64,000 bases of DNA from assembly GCF_001949145.1 (NCBI RefSeq), contig NW_019091453.1:419019-483018 (forward strand), read 5' to 3'. A program made the translations under genes and the position numbers. The notes below the pieces were generated by a model. That model made no database searches. It was not told the origin of the DNA and saw only the letters and a program-made list of their open reading frames with translations. This DNA is from Acanthaster planci (lineage: Eukaryota; Echinodermata; Asteroidea; Valvatida; Acanthasteridae). Below are positions 1 through 13,050 of the stretch, one piece after another. Positions within the stretch are counted from its first letter, which is position 1. Each line of letters opens with the position of its first letter.

Positions 1-270
1 TACTAATTGATTAGGGCATTTTAACCTGAATGATCGTAAGTGTGCAGGCAGGCTCCACCATTCCATTCTTCCACATCACTTTGTCACTGAAAGTTACAAT
101 ACGTACGGCTAAATTTGCAGCTTTTCAGGCTCATAAAAGTAGAAGAATACATTGCTGATGCAAGAGTGAAGTGAGTGATGGGACAGTGAGACCAAGCTGA
201 AGAAATGCATAATGCACATAAGAAGAGCCTCTCCTCTTTTGACAGAGTACCGGTACTAATTCACTGGCAA

Positions 271-338
271 ACAAAAGTGAGGCTGGTGGGCAACTCTTTC
301 AATCAGGTGCCTGGCAGTGGATCTCATACATTTCAACA
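271..338 (+). repeat. Dispersed repeat C, copy 1
   Basis: The segment GGCTGGTGGGCAACTCTTTC followed by AATCAGGTGCCTGGC resembles 46238-46318, which has GAGCTGATGGGCAATCTTTC and AACTAGGCACCTGGC. Similarity then fades. It is a short, old repeat fragment. Confidence 0.4.
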
Positions 339-2408
339 GACCTTATTCACGGGGAACCATCTTTCAAAATCTTATTCCCTGAATCTATCATGTTCAGTAT
401 AATGTTAAATGGGGTAGTGCCAGACTATTTGGGGTTCCACACCTCACTGTTGTTTTTTTTTTTTAATGTGGCTTAAAACATTTAGATGTAAAAAAAAATG
501 GCATGAATTGTATGAACTTTTATTTCATCGTTGTTATTTTCCCTCACTGGTTCCCAGGACAAAGAGATGGCATTCTTTTACAAAGCACCACTGGTCCTTC
601 AATGAAAACCTCACTGCGCTTTTCACAGGTTTATGTGCATTTGGCAACCAGTTATTTGTGATGAAATGTACTACATTACTCAGTGTGTGCACCGGGCAGA
701 GGAATGAAACGATTCCCACCAACCTGTCTCCTCTTTGCCAGTGAGGGGGGTGCTTCAAGTCAGGGCGGAGAGATGAGAAGTTGTGACAGAAACATCAATT
801 TCTCTGTTCCCTTGGCAGGAACCGATTGCATTGATTGCAGCAGGATACTTGTGAAAAAGAAGTGCCAGGTCTGGGATGCTGGCCTTCACAAATGACTAAC
901 CTGGAACAGTGTCAGGATGTGAACGTGATTGTAACTGTTTTTGCGAGGACTGTTAAATGAAGTCTTCCACATGAAGTTCCCTGGTCACTGACCTTGAATC
1001 CATAGCTTTCCTTTATCACAATCAGGATTCAAATGTGGTTTCAATGAGAGCATCAGAAAACATGTGATTGAAAAACAGGAAATGGGGAGGGCAGTAACCA
1101 TTTTCAGCCCAATTTTATAGATTTATTTAAACAACGAATTTGAAGATAGCGTGTGAGTTTTTGTATTTTAGTAGTGACTGGGTTGTTGAGAAAAAGTAGT
1201 GGCAGCCTGGCATGATTCAGGAAGGGGGATGGCCATGATTTCTCCATTGGTTATTTTGATTTCTGTGGTGCACGGATGATTGGGTAAAGCAATTCCATAG
1301 CCAAAGGATATCACTTGGCAAAGTAACACCACAGACACCTAACATCCATTTTTAAGTTCCAATTGCAGGAAATCCGTCCATTTCTGGCAACATTTAATAA
1401 TAGAAAGTGCAATGAGGCCCAGGAAATTTACTACATGTAGTTGGAAAGCAAACCAGGACCTGGTTAGTTCAGTTGGATTTTTTTGTCAACCCGGATGATC
1501 ATCTGTGCAGAAATATGCCAAAGGACAAACCACTTACAGAGAAAAAAAACCCAGAAGATTAAACAATTCTACTTTGGTTGCTGTTACTTGTGTAGATTGG
1601 AATGCATTTTTCCTGATTAAATCAATTTGTAAGTCAATTAAAACATATCCGTTAATTAATCCCTTGTCCTGGCACTGCTTCTTCTAGGGTAAAAATAAAT
1701 TTGTGTAAACTCTCCGCTCAACTTATGAATGGTTTACTTTTAAATACATTTTACATGTATTTTAATTATAATAAGTAGCATTCTTGTAATTTGGCTTGTA
1801 ATTTGAATGAAATGAACTAATGAATGAATGAACATTTGGATAAGGAAATGTGCAATTTGATCAAATTTGATGTTTTTGGTTAATATTTTTGGATGTGTTC
1901 AGTATAATTGAATAGTGATTCATGGTCTAAGAGGGAACAGATTTGAAATAATTGGGCTCAAATCCGAATGCCAAAGGATATGCCCAAATACCATTGGGAT
2001 GAGATATATAGGAAAATACACCAAGGCCAAGTTTGTACATTGAGTTTCCAAGTGTGCTATATATAAAATGGCAGGAACTTTGATGATTGGGAAAGCGTCA
2101 AATCTCACCCTGAAAGATCAAGTCAATCAAGCTATTAAAAGAAAGGTCAGTAATAAACATATTTGAAACTGCGGATCCAAATTTTAAAGTACGTCTTCTG
2201 CCTAAAAGTGGGAGACAGGATACGAGTGGGGGTGAAACAGGGTTGGGGTTGGGTGGGCTGTGAGACAACTTGTGGCTCACGTCATCAGCCATTGCGCTAT
2301 GAAATGGTGCACACCAGAAGACAACCATTTTGGAGAGACCATTTCAATTTTCGTATCCACCTTGAGCAGAAGCAACCCCTTGTCAGTTGAAAAGAGCCAA
2401 CGTTACTC

Positions 2409-2492
2409 AGGAATGCTCATTTTATTGGTAGCGATGTGCATTTCATAGTCGTTTGTGAACCAGCGAAGTGCAGTTCCTACCAAAGGAGCTGA
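2409..2492 (+). repeat. Dispersed repeat B, copy 1
   Basis: The core GTGCATTTCATAGTCGTTTG, followed by GTGAACCAGC and CCAAAGGAGC, recurs at 40476-40604 in the same orientation and at 41367-41500 inverted. Only the left half of the element is recognisable here. Confidence 0.6.
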
Positions 2493-5400
2493 CGTTCACA
2501 GCTGCGTTCCCTCTTCATCTACCTCGGGGCTCATTGTCCCTCACCCCTGAACATAACATGTATTCAAAATAATGATATCAGAGGTGCAGTTGCACTGCAG
2601 AGGCATGGATCCCCCCTTCCTTGTACCGTCACTCCCTCCCCCTCCCTCAAAATTTGGTAGAAGAAAAACAAGGTTTAGTCTTGTTTAATCTTGTGACTAA
2701 ATCAAACCCATGACAGTACCCCTCCGGAAAGGGAACCCTGCCCCACCTATGAAGTGGAGCTAGTTTCTAACAGATGTGGTTCTGTGCCATGGTGGAGTGA
2801 AAAAGGAACAGATTTTCAGTAGGCATAAACATTGATTTCCTTTTACCAGGAATGGATATGACACATCAGAAAACTACTCATCTGTTTGCAGAAGACTAGA
2901 AGTCTCTGGAACCTCACTGGTATAAAATTACAAAAATCAGGTTCCGTAGGTTATATGAATCTACTCCATGCATTGGTCTATAAACCTGGCTTTGGTGATC
3001 TAATCATTATAAATCAAATCTCCATGTGTTTTTTTTTTACCCAGGGGTAAGGTTGTTATCACAAGCCTATTATTGGTCATTCCTTCCCTTATGTAATCAT
3101 ACACCCAACAACATGACTGGAACCCCACCAAGTGCATGAAGTATGAGGCCAAATCTGCTGGGTCAAAATCCATGTTTCTCTAAAAAGGGTCCAGATCCTC
3201 ACGTTTTTGAATGAAAAAAAAGTGTTTTGTGAAAGGTGAAAAATGGGTGAAAGAGTTTGAATATTTTCTTATACTTCTAATTCATGCTGTACTTCTTCAT
3301 AGAATTAGTGAGAAAATTATTGACAGACCACTCTAGGCAATACTCAACAGCAGGGTGTTACGTGGTGGTAAGGAGTTCTCCTCCAAAAAAGAAACATTAA
3401 ATTAGACACTGGCAGGATTGCCGTGGCAGAGGTGAACCAGTTTGCGTCACCGAAAATAATGACAATTTGACATCTTCTATCAATTCATGCAGTTCACAAA
3501 AATGGTTGAAACAAAATCAATAAATGAAGATTTCTTGATAATATAACTGCAGCTGAAGTTGGCACTGTGACAAGAGGACAGAGATTTTTAAATCAAGTTC
3601 ACAAATAAGCTGCTGCCAACTATCGTTGCGCGGTACTTTGCCTAATTCTTTTGTGAACTTTGATCCTGTCCGTAACTCAAGTCAAAGTACAGACTGATAT
3701 TTGAAACTGCTTTAGTCCGAATTCATTAAGAGCAACAACTAAGTTTTCTTCAAATGCTTTGAGAAACACTCTGTTTCATCACCTTGGCCCAAATCACCTA
3801 TTTTTGTGTGGGCCACCTCTGTCATTGAATAAATCTGATGTCATGTGGTCTTTGGCAACAGTTGGGGACTCCTACCTTGCCTGAGGGGGAAACATTTGAT
3901 ACCCAGCACAGCAGGCACGGAGGGAAACCTAATGACACCCCTAGAAGCAATTGTGGACTCATCCTTCAATGACTGGGGTTGGTGCAAATCAATGTGGAGA
4001 GTCCAAGATTAAAGGGGTTTTATACTTGACACAGATCAATGGTAAAATAATCTTGGTTCAAAGAGCTTGGACCCAAAGGAAGAAGATAATTGCACACAGC
4101 AAAGATCTGTCAGGTAAAAAAAAAGATAGCTTGACCTAATTCTGTAGAGCTCAATGACCAAGAAAGTGGTTTATGCTGGGCCTTCTAGCTATTAATAAAC
4201 ACAGATCCCAAACAGTCATAAAGCAATACATCACAACATTTGACAAGCAAGGAACTTCTCTTCAGATGAGTATCAAACAGTAATGCCAAATTTCCTATGC
4301 TGAGCAGGTCTATGAAATTGTGTCTTTAGTTGACTTATTGATGACTAGTAGGCTGGTTGGTGTGTCAGTGTATCCCTTTAGGCAAAGATCTATAACTTCT
4401 CAAGTGGTCTGTTATGACATAACTTGGAGCAATGAATGGAACATCTATCAAATGTAAAGTATCAAATGGTTTGTCCCTCGTCTTGGTTGCTTGTTTGTGT
4501 AATATACAAGAAGAAAAAAACCATGGTCTTGAGGTACATGTAGGTATCCACTCTAGTTTTGTGCATCTTGATCTCAGTCCCCATGACTTCTTCACTGACA
4601 GTGTTGGATCCTGAGGTATTAGATTAAGGCTGAACATGCAGGTTTTAACCTGTCTCAATCTCACCATTGGGAAGCATGGTGTGTATTTAGCATTAATTCT
4701 TTTCAAGCGGTAAATGTACCTGACCAATGATCACTCAATGATCTTGAACACTTAAAAATAAATGACAAGTAAACACATAAGATAAATGCCAGTATACATG
4801 TAACAGCCTGGAATAGAGTTCCAGTGGATATGAAAAACCAATGCCAGGGGGTGTGTCAACCCCCTGTACTTTCCAAAACTTAAATTGAATAATAACTGTA
4901 TCGTTTTGACAGATTTGGTGTTCTAGGAAGGTACAATGATAACATCTCTAATGGTCGTTACAAACAAATAATCTTGGCACAGCCTGTGCTTTCTATGAGC
5001 TGGCAAGGGCCATCCGCTCCAAACCGCATTCAAGGGGAAAACCACCACCAGTTGGGTCCCCCAAGGGGGAATCCAGAGGTATGCCAACAGGTGGTCCCGC
5101 TCTGGCATATTGCCTTACCAATAACAATAAATTAGCTGAAAATTGGTCCAGAAATCAGATAGTGGTGGCTTATTCCCAGTGATGGAATGGCTCAGGTAAC
5201 AGCTGCTAGACTCACTACAAGTCTGGGAAACAAGCCTTAGCAAAGTGAAGGTGAGAGATTCGTAAAAGGTGCGCTGGTGCAGGTACTATCCTTGGGATAT
5301 GTGGTAGAAACTGAGGAGGAAGGGTGGAGCATGGTGAGTGGTAAGCTACTAATAATACCATGAGGACCCTGTTTCTTGCTAGCTTCTTCCTTGAACCAAT

Positions 5401-7857
5401 TTGATTAAAGACAATAGTAGACCCTTCACTCACAAAGCCTCTTGAGGACAAACTGTGGAAGATCAAAGTATAGGCCTACTGTGAGCGGTTTTATACCGAC
5501 CTAAAACAATGGATTCAATGGATTCGACAGGATGCTTCTTGGGACAGATATCCTTTGAGGAAATGAAGGTAAAAAAAAATTGGCAAAACATGTAAGCACA
5601 CTGGTAATCAACTTGACTGGGGAAAGACTTGAAACAAGTCTAACAGGTGAATGTTTCCAAATATAACAACCAATGAGGTCTGTTTCCCATGGGAGTTAAA
5701 ATGAATGATGTCCCTGCCTGTCATGAGGCACTCATGTCAACTGCTGTTTTATGATGCAAAATTCAAGTTTTTCCCAGGCAGTTCAATTACAGGCCCACGG
5801 TCAAATTCTGAATGTTCAATCAAATTGGGAATGCTACTTTTTCCCCAAGGTACCTCGGACCTTCTTTTCAACAACAGTAGACAGCTGTGAGGATTCAGCC
5901 TCAATTTTACCATACCTTCCTCCATGATTTTACGAAGCGTATTTCTTATGTCCCTTTTTTGAACAACTTCAAAATGACATGTACTTGAGTGTGAGGCAGG
6001 GAGGGGATGGGGGAGGGACTTTTCAGAGAACTAGGAATTCATAGATGAACTACCGAAAGCTCACTCAAGGTGGACCATCACCGTTTTCAGTCCAAATTTC
6101 AATATGTGAAGTTTAGTACACAGAAATCACTTCCCTTCCTGCTACACAGTTACAAACAACAGCAACTTATGGAATTCAAGAATAAATGCATGGATGAGAT
6201 GCATGCCTGCCGTGAGATATCATAGAGAATTTATTTGTCATTATGATGTCAAAATTACAAGGTATTTCCAACAACTATTGGCCACTGAATGTAATGCCAG
6301 ACTGCTTTTCAAAAGTGATACTTTATCAATGATGATCTTTTTTTTTTTTTACAGACATGAAACAGTTGTGATGTATTGCTCTCCCTCTATGAGATGATTA
6401 GATTTGATGATCAATGACCATCACCAGAGGTAGCTGCTCCAGCAGCACTTTGGGAAATGAAAACTGGTTGCCACACCGACAATTCCCCTTGGGATGCTTC
6501 CCAACCCCCTGGGGATGGGTCCCCAGGGTAACATTTCCTCTGATGCATGGCACCAGCCCTGGATCCACGGCTAACATGGGAATGTGAATTTTAAAAAAAA
6601 ATAAAAAATAGAGCTGACCCAGGACAGGCAGATGGGTTCAGAGGAGCAAACTGTTTACTGATTGTTTTCATGGAAAACTGAGCACCAGGACTGGAGATGA
6701 TTACTTCTGAAGAAACATTTTCTGGGTTAATGGAATTTCTGCAACTCAAGGTCAAGGATTCATGGAAGGGTAACTCAGTGTCTGGAGAAATTACTTTCCA
6801 AGACCCAACAGCTGGTAACATTTCTATGCATCAAAGCATTATTATGTATCGCTGTCCAGTTAAGAGGCACTCTGCCATTCTGACAGGAATGTTCTTGATT
6901 TGTTTTTCTTTGTAACTTAATTTGCTCACCAGTGCAACTGATAAATCTAATCCAATTTCTGTGGCTGCACTGCTAAGTCCTGATGTCATTCAGGATAACT
7001 GGTACAAGTGGTTCAAAAGTTTCAGAATGTTTATTTAAACCTGACAAAAATAATAAAATGAGAGAAAAAACAAATGTTCAGGGAGGAGATGAGACGACCA
7101 AACAGCTTTTACATCTTTGTGCATCTTGTTTTCAGTGTATAGCTGGTAAGTCAGGATCAGGACACCAAGAATCTTGACCAGCCAGTAATTTTTGGAGATT
7201 TAGTGTCTGCTTTTTTTTTAGATACTTTGAATAGAACAACTAGAAGTAAGAAAGAGTGAATCAGGTGATCTGTACAGTTACAAGCCCATTTTTGAAGGGC
7301 TAACTAACCATACTGATCCCTACTTTCTAGGTTCTAAGAAAGTCAGCACTCTATATAAAAGTACATGTATAAATGCTAACAGGTTTCAGCAACAGGGTCT
7401 CCTCAAAGTACTAATAAGACACCCTATCAACTTTCTGTACTTCATGCTGCCCCATTCAATCAAACAACACCTTGCTACTGTCCAAATATGGATATGACAA
7501 CATCTCCCCTGACCATAGCCCACACCCTCCAACTCCTAAGCCACACCCCCACTGTGATGACAGACAGGTGTCTCAGTCAGAAAGCAGCTGCCAGATGTTG
7601 TGTTATGATAATGCTCAACCCTTTGCACCCTTGACAACAAATGGAATACTGCTAGTAGTGTACATGTACCTTCCTAGTGTTGGTACCCTGCCAATGCTGC
7701 AGGGACCATGGGGGAATTAACAGCCCCATGGGATGCCCATAAACTACATGACTTCTCAAATTTCAAAGCTGGAATTCATTTTCCCTGCTAAGGTTATCAC
7801 CATAGACTTGGCACTGGTCTTGTCTGCAGTTGAGTGCTGTGAATTCAAGAAAGGTAC

Positions 7858-8160
7858 AGGGCCCAATTTCACTGAGCAGCAACTGATAGCACGCGATTAC
7901 TGCTCCTCCTCATTTCATGGAGACCATAAGCACCACGGAGACCCTCCGTGTAAGCACTAAGCACAGTCAAAGGCCTGCTAACCTTGGAGGAATAATTTGC
8001 TTAAACGAAGTGACATAACAACCGAAATCTCTATGCTGTTAACAACTGTTAACAAAACCACACTGAGCACTGCCATGAAATAATGCTTAAGGTTAGCATA
8101 GTTTTCTGCAAAAGTTAACACATTTTTCTTCTGTTAAACAGCTCTGTGAAATTGGGCCCT
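7858..8160. mobile_element. MITE with 20-bp terminal inverted repeats (GGGCCCAATTTCAC type)
   Basis: The element begins AGGGCCCAATTTCACTGAGC and ends with its reverse complement, with one mismatch in 20. It is 303 bp long and has no coding capacity, so it is a non-autonomous DNA transposon. No clear target-site duplication is visible. Sequences with this terminus are, from memory, common in marine deuterostome genomes. About 25 bases resembling ATTCAAGAAAGGTACA occur on both flanks (see findings). Confidence 0.8.
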
Positions 8161-11100
8161 GATTTTGTGAGTTGGATGAATGCTGTGGATTCAAGAAAGG
8201 TACATATTTCAACAAAGGTACAAAGTTTACAATGCAGAGTGCTAATGGGGCCTTGACGGGACTAATAATTTTTTGGCTCCAAAGTAATCACTGGTATAGG
8301 CTATATCAAAAATCCTTGATGGTGAGCATTTACTTAAACTGACAAAAATCAGAGGCCTATGCTGAATCCATCAATTACTCTATACAAGAATTTACAAGTG
8401 CTTTATATCTTCTCAATTAAAAGTTCCCACATCATAAAAGTTCTCGCATCAAGATGTTAATCATCATGCAAGTATGGAATATTCTGTAAAAAGATACAGT
8501 GCATATATATATATTAAATACTTGAAAACCTGATTACAGCATACATATAAACTAACAAATAACTTTAATCATGTCAAACAAGTGAGGAAGAGCACTAAAT
8601 CACACACCAATTCAATATAAAGCACTTCTATTCAGTTCAACTGTATACTAATTCTTAGTCAATTTTGGAGTATTGACGGAAATAAATACACTGGATTGAA
8701 TTGTAAGAAACAAGACTGCAACTTCCTTTTCCATTTAACGATTAAGTCAAATCAAAGGTCATACTACTAAAAAGAATCTCAAGTTAACCGTAAATGGATG
8801 AACAGTTTATAGCATTTGATGATGCTTGCAGGTGAGACTTGTGGTGAGAAACAGAAACTGCCTATGAAATTATTTTCAAACCAAACAGCTATAACTGAAA
8901 AAAAAAGGTCAAGTGGGATGTAAGGCAAAGACATACAAGAATAACTGTAAAATGAAATGGATATCTGCTCAATGAAAACCCCTCCCTGTGAATTGTGGTG
9001 TCCCTCCTCCCTTCCCTGGCCCCCTCCTCTCCTCCCCTTGCTGGCTTGGACTTATGCCATTGGTTTGGACAGTCTCAAAATTTCTCTCCTGTCAAGAAAG
9101 ACTGAGAGGATTTGGGGGGGGGAGGGGACTAATCTACTTGAACTTCTCAACTTTAGTCCGTAAACAGTTTGCTGGAGCTTTTGATCAGCTGGCTTTCAAA
9201 GAGAAAAATTCCACGAAAATTCAGCATGGTGGAGAATTCAGTCTCACAGCTGTGCACATAACTGGAAAATGTGCGCCCAATCTTAGACGTTGCACAGTTC
9301 ACATTTCACCATTCATTCAGGACAAACAGTAAGTGCTTGAAACTTTGTGAGTCACCAAGGCCACGGTCAGTCTGCTGGTCACTTTCTGGCCAATGACAAG
9401 CCCCTGTTTGTGTGGTTGAAAATCCTGCTGGTCATCACTTTGGTCTGAAAGCTGACCACAAAAAAGCAGGCCAAGGCATTCTTGACCAGCTGGTGCTAGG
9501 GGGCAGCGATTTCTAGGGTCTGGGTGGGAGGAAGCTGACCACAAGATTTGATTGGCAGTATATCACACACTGACCACAAGACCTCTGGCCAGCAATCTGT
9601 CCACTGTTCTGGGTGGTTTTTATCAAGAAGTATAAATAATGTTCTTGACATTTTGGCTTTATTCATGCTGTCTGTTATAGTCTTTAAGAAGTTTGACTAA
9701 TGTAATGTCCTTGTAATTAGAATTTTTCAGAGTAAAGTTTGGATTAAGCAGAATGTTACAAAGTTCAGGCCAAAAGTGACAAATGCCCACATGTCCCCTT
9801 CATAGACAAAGTGCATGGTTGGATCAAAAATTGTTCCACTATTTCCACTTCAAATGTGCAATAAAGCAAAGTTCATACTTCAAACTTATTAGGGAAGGGG
9901 GATAACAAGTTTTTTCATACTTTCAGTATTCTTTCAGACAACCTCATCCACAGAGGTTTTCTCAGCCAACACTGAAAACCAATACATTTTCAGCAAATTG
10001 TGTACATGTGATACCATGGTGATACAAAATTTTCCAATGAAAAGTGGATCACTATAATTTTAGCTTACACAACAAAGGTTGAAAGTCCACACTCCAAGGG
10101 TTTGGTTTAAACATGGGTTGAAGGTCCACACTCCAAGGGTTTGGTTTGAACATGGGTTGAATCAATTTTGTATACCAGCTCCATACTTGAATTGAAAAGT
10201 CATGACCAATTATATTATCTTGCAATAGAATCCAACTAGTCCCATCCCAACCTGGTACTGCCGGTATGCGACTGGACCGCAGTATGTCACATCCCTGACC
10301 TAGCCACCAACCACTTCTGCACTGACTGCAGTGATATACTGCCACAGTACTCAGCCTCACAGTTCACCAAGCCGGAGGCTTCAAGGTGCACAGAGATCCT
10401 ATCCTGGTTCTGCGGTTTACCAGTGAAGGAGCACTCCAGTGTTATGTTTGTGTGGGGTCGACACAGACAGTACAATGCCCTGAAATAACATTTGCTTTAC
10501 TGGGAAAGGTCTGTATGAGAAGTGGTTGCAGTCAATTACTTTACAAAGCAGGACTTCTCCTGAAAAGCAGAGGTGTGAAACTGACCTTACCTGCCAATGT
10601 CCTGATGGGGTTTGGAATGGGATTAATGTTATAGCTCTACGGGTTGTTGGGAGGCTAGAGAATAAAAGCTTACTCCAACCATTTCCCTCTTTGATTACTC
10701 TTACTAAATCCAAGCAATGGATTCTGCGGATACAAAAGAATCTTGCTTTTGGATTCTATGCCTTGGGTGCAACATGGAGATAGGAAAAGAATGATTTTAA
10801 TGGCTCTAGAAACCCCCACATAAAATCTAATTATTACACCAATCATGAATATTCATTCCACAGCCACCTTTTCCAAACTAACCCTACATCCTGCCTGAAG
10901 GTTCCAGCCAAAGTTACAAATGGGTTAATGTTAGTTCTCTGCGGTTGAGGCATAGAACTACTGCTCTGCAAACCAACAATGATGTCCTACACATGAGCTA
11001 ATCAAAGAGAACAGGCTACAAATTACATTGGGTGAAGTTATCCAATCTCAGAGCTACATTACATGCATGTCTGCATGTACTAAGCACCAAACTCATGTCA

Positions 11101-12619
11101 TGCGTGAATATACAGTTAACAGAAAACACTGTGGATGAGAATTTTTGAGTTAAAAAACGAATGTTGCGTTAATTGTTGGAAAATGCTGAGAAAATGTTCA
11201 TAAAATGTAAACAGCATTAAAAACTCTAGCAGGAAGGTTCACGACAACTAATATGTTAGCAGTGCTGGATGTACTCTGACCTGCTCAGGTATGAGTAAGC
11301 CTGATCGGGTTACTGGACTTCCCCAATGTGTCCCTTACCATTCAGTTCCAGAAATTATACATGCAATTTAGATATTTTTGTTCTCAAAAAGGAAACCAAA
11401 TAGACTAATTTTCCTGAAAAAAGGGGGGGGGCCTAAATGCCAAGCAAAAGGAATCCTGAAATTACTCCACTAATCTACAAAAAAGTTACCATGAAATAGG
11501 GGATAATTTCTAAAAACACATTCATAGTTTAAAAACCATCTTTTGTAAGGGGTGCAATTGAAAAATAAACTGATCCCATTTTATTTTACGCAGTAAACAG
11601 TATTGATCATACTGACAAATGAATGGGGTTAGATATCCCTGTGGTAGATGGCCTGTGATGAATGGGGCTTCTACCCTAATTCCCGTGACCTCATGGTGCT
11701 TGTAGGGGAGATTCCTGGCATGGAGACTGCCGGCTTGCGGGGCATGACTTTAGATTCAGCAAGAATGATTGATATGAGTTGGTGTGATTAACCTTAACCA
11801 TGATGATCAATGGGTAATGTGACTTGTGTCTCATGGCCCTGGTTTTTTGTTGTTGAGTTTTCACATCTCAATCTCAGGAAAGCCATGTGGACAAACAGTA
11901 GACAGGCCACTGATCTTAGTTGGAATTGGCCCCATGATGTTGCAGTATCACTGTTGGCTGTTGTCGCTCTCGCGCTAGAGGGGTGATGTCAAAAGCAGGC
12001 CCTCTTGCTCTTGAAGTTGAAGTTGATGCCCATGCCAACAACATTCCATCTTGGAGCCAAGGCTAGCAAACTATAAAGGCCAGTTCATAATTCAGGCGAA
12101 GGCAAAAGCGATGCAAATTTGATATCACAAAACATTCAAAGAAATATTCAATTTCTGTGGATATTTGATCTGAAGGGTTCGCTTTTATATTCATGCTCAC
12201 TTTAATGCCAAGCATGAACCTGCCTTAAAAAAAAAAGCCACCAGACAGTTTTGGGGAGGGGATTAACTGATGATTATCTCTCAAATTTTCACATGTAAAT
12301 GGGAAAAATTAAGTCTGTTCTTTGTCATCCTCAGGACAGGCCGAACCCATACCCCAATTTTTTTTGGGGGGGGGCATAACAAGTAAGCAGCATCCCTTGC
12401 CCTTTTGCATTAAGCAGCTGCTTAGAAACAATTTCCTGAACAAAATGGTTCTGTCCATACAAAACAACCTCCATCTAAGATGCTTAATATCTTCACTCTG
12501 CTTAATTAAAAAAAAAATCCTCTCCTTTTTGAGGGGAGCATGGCCCCCGCCCATCCCCCCTCACCCCAACCTGTCTTTGAGTGCATGGCACAGTCATGGC
12601 CCCCTGACTTTCCTGAGTG
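8161..12619. other. No gene recognised
   Basis: Noncoding-looking sequence apart from the 39-bp tandem repeat. A GGTCA/TGACCA-rich stretch lies at 9350-9590 and a T8G10 run near 12359. Confidence 0.6.
10077..10162 (+). repeat. Tandem repeat, 39-bp unit, about 2.2 copies
   Basis: The unit starts GGTTGAAAGTCCACACTCCA, continues AGGGTTTGGTTTAAACATG and repeats at 10116 with two changes. A partial third unit begins at 10155. The near identity suggests a recent local duplication. Confidence 0.85.
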
Positions 12620-13050
12620 CTCTGTGGGTGTAGTCAACCAATTCAAGCCCCATCAAAGACAGTGTAAAATCAGCATTGTTCAGGCCTCAATAACAAGCAT
12701 ACAACATCCCTGAAGGTTCAAAACCAGAACCTAAATCTTGTCCCTAATCTTTCAATTGTTTTTCTATTTTGTGCGGGTTGACCGATTACATTTTGAATTA
12801 TTCACATAAAACAAAATTACCCCCTAAACTAAGTGATATTTCTGATGTCTGCATGAAGCCATTTTTCAAGTGGCATCCCTCTACTTTCTCAGGCAATTAG
12901 GACCATTTTTTCAACTGTATTTTTTATCTATTCTGCTCTCAGATGGAAACCCAAGGACCCAGGGAGTTGATCCTGGCAAAGATTTACACAATCTCACCAT
13001 TCTGGGGGCCAACCAATTACTGCGGGGGCACTTGTCATGCTAATGAGCTG
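12620..13050 (+). repeat. Dispersed repeat A, copy 1
   Basis: This block aligns colinearly with 21680-22135. Shared landmarks in the same order include CTCTGTGGGTG versus ACTGTGGGTG, GACCGATTA versus AACCAATTA, GGCATCCCTCTACTTTCTCAGG versus GACATCCCTCCACTTTCTCAGG, GATCCTGG and ATTTACACAATC. Identity is moderate with many indels, so these are old copies of one family. No open frame or terminal repeats were seen, and the class is unknown. Confidence 0.7.

Larger units (their letters stand above)
1..7857. other. No gene recognised
   Basis: AT-rich sequence with homopolymer runs, one fragment of repeat B and one of repeat C. Open frames are short and overlap on both strands, as chance gives. The only protein-like piece is at 4951-5170 (see findings). 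Confidence 0.6.

Noticed and set aside
4365-4727. 120-codon minus-strand frame
   Set aside because: No domain, exon boundaries or compositional signal. It is equally open on the plus strand in part.
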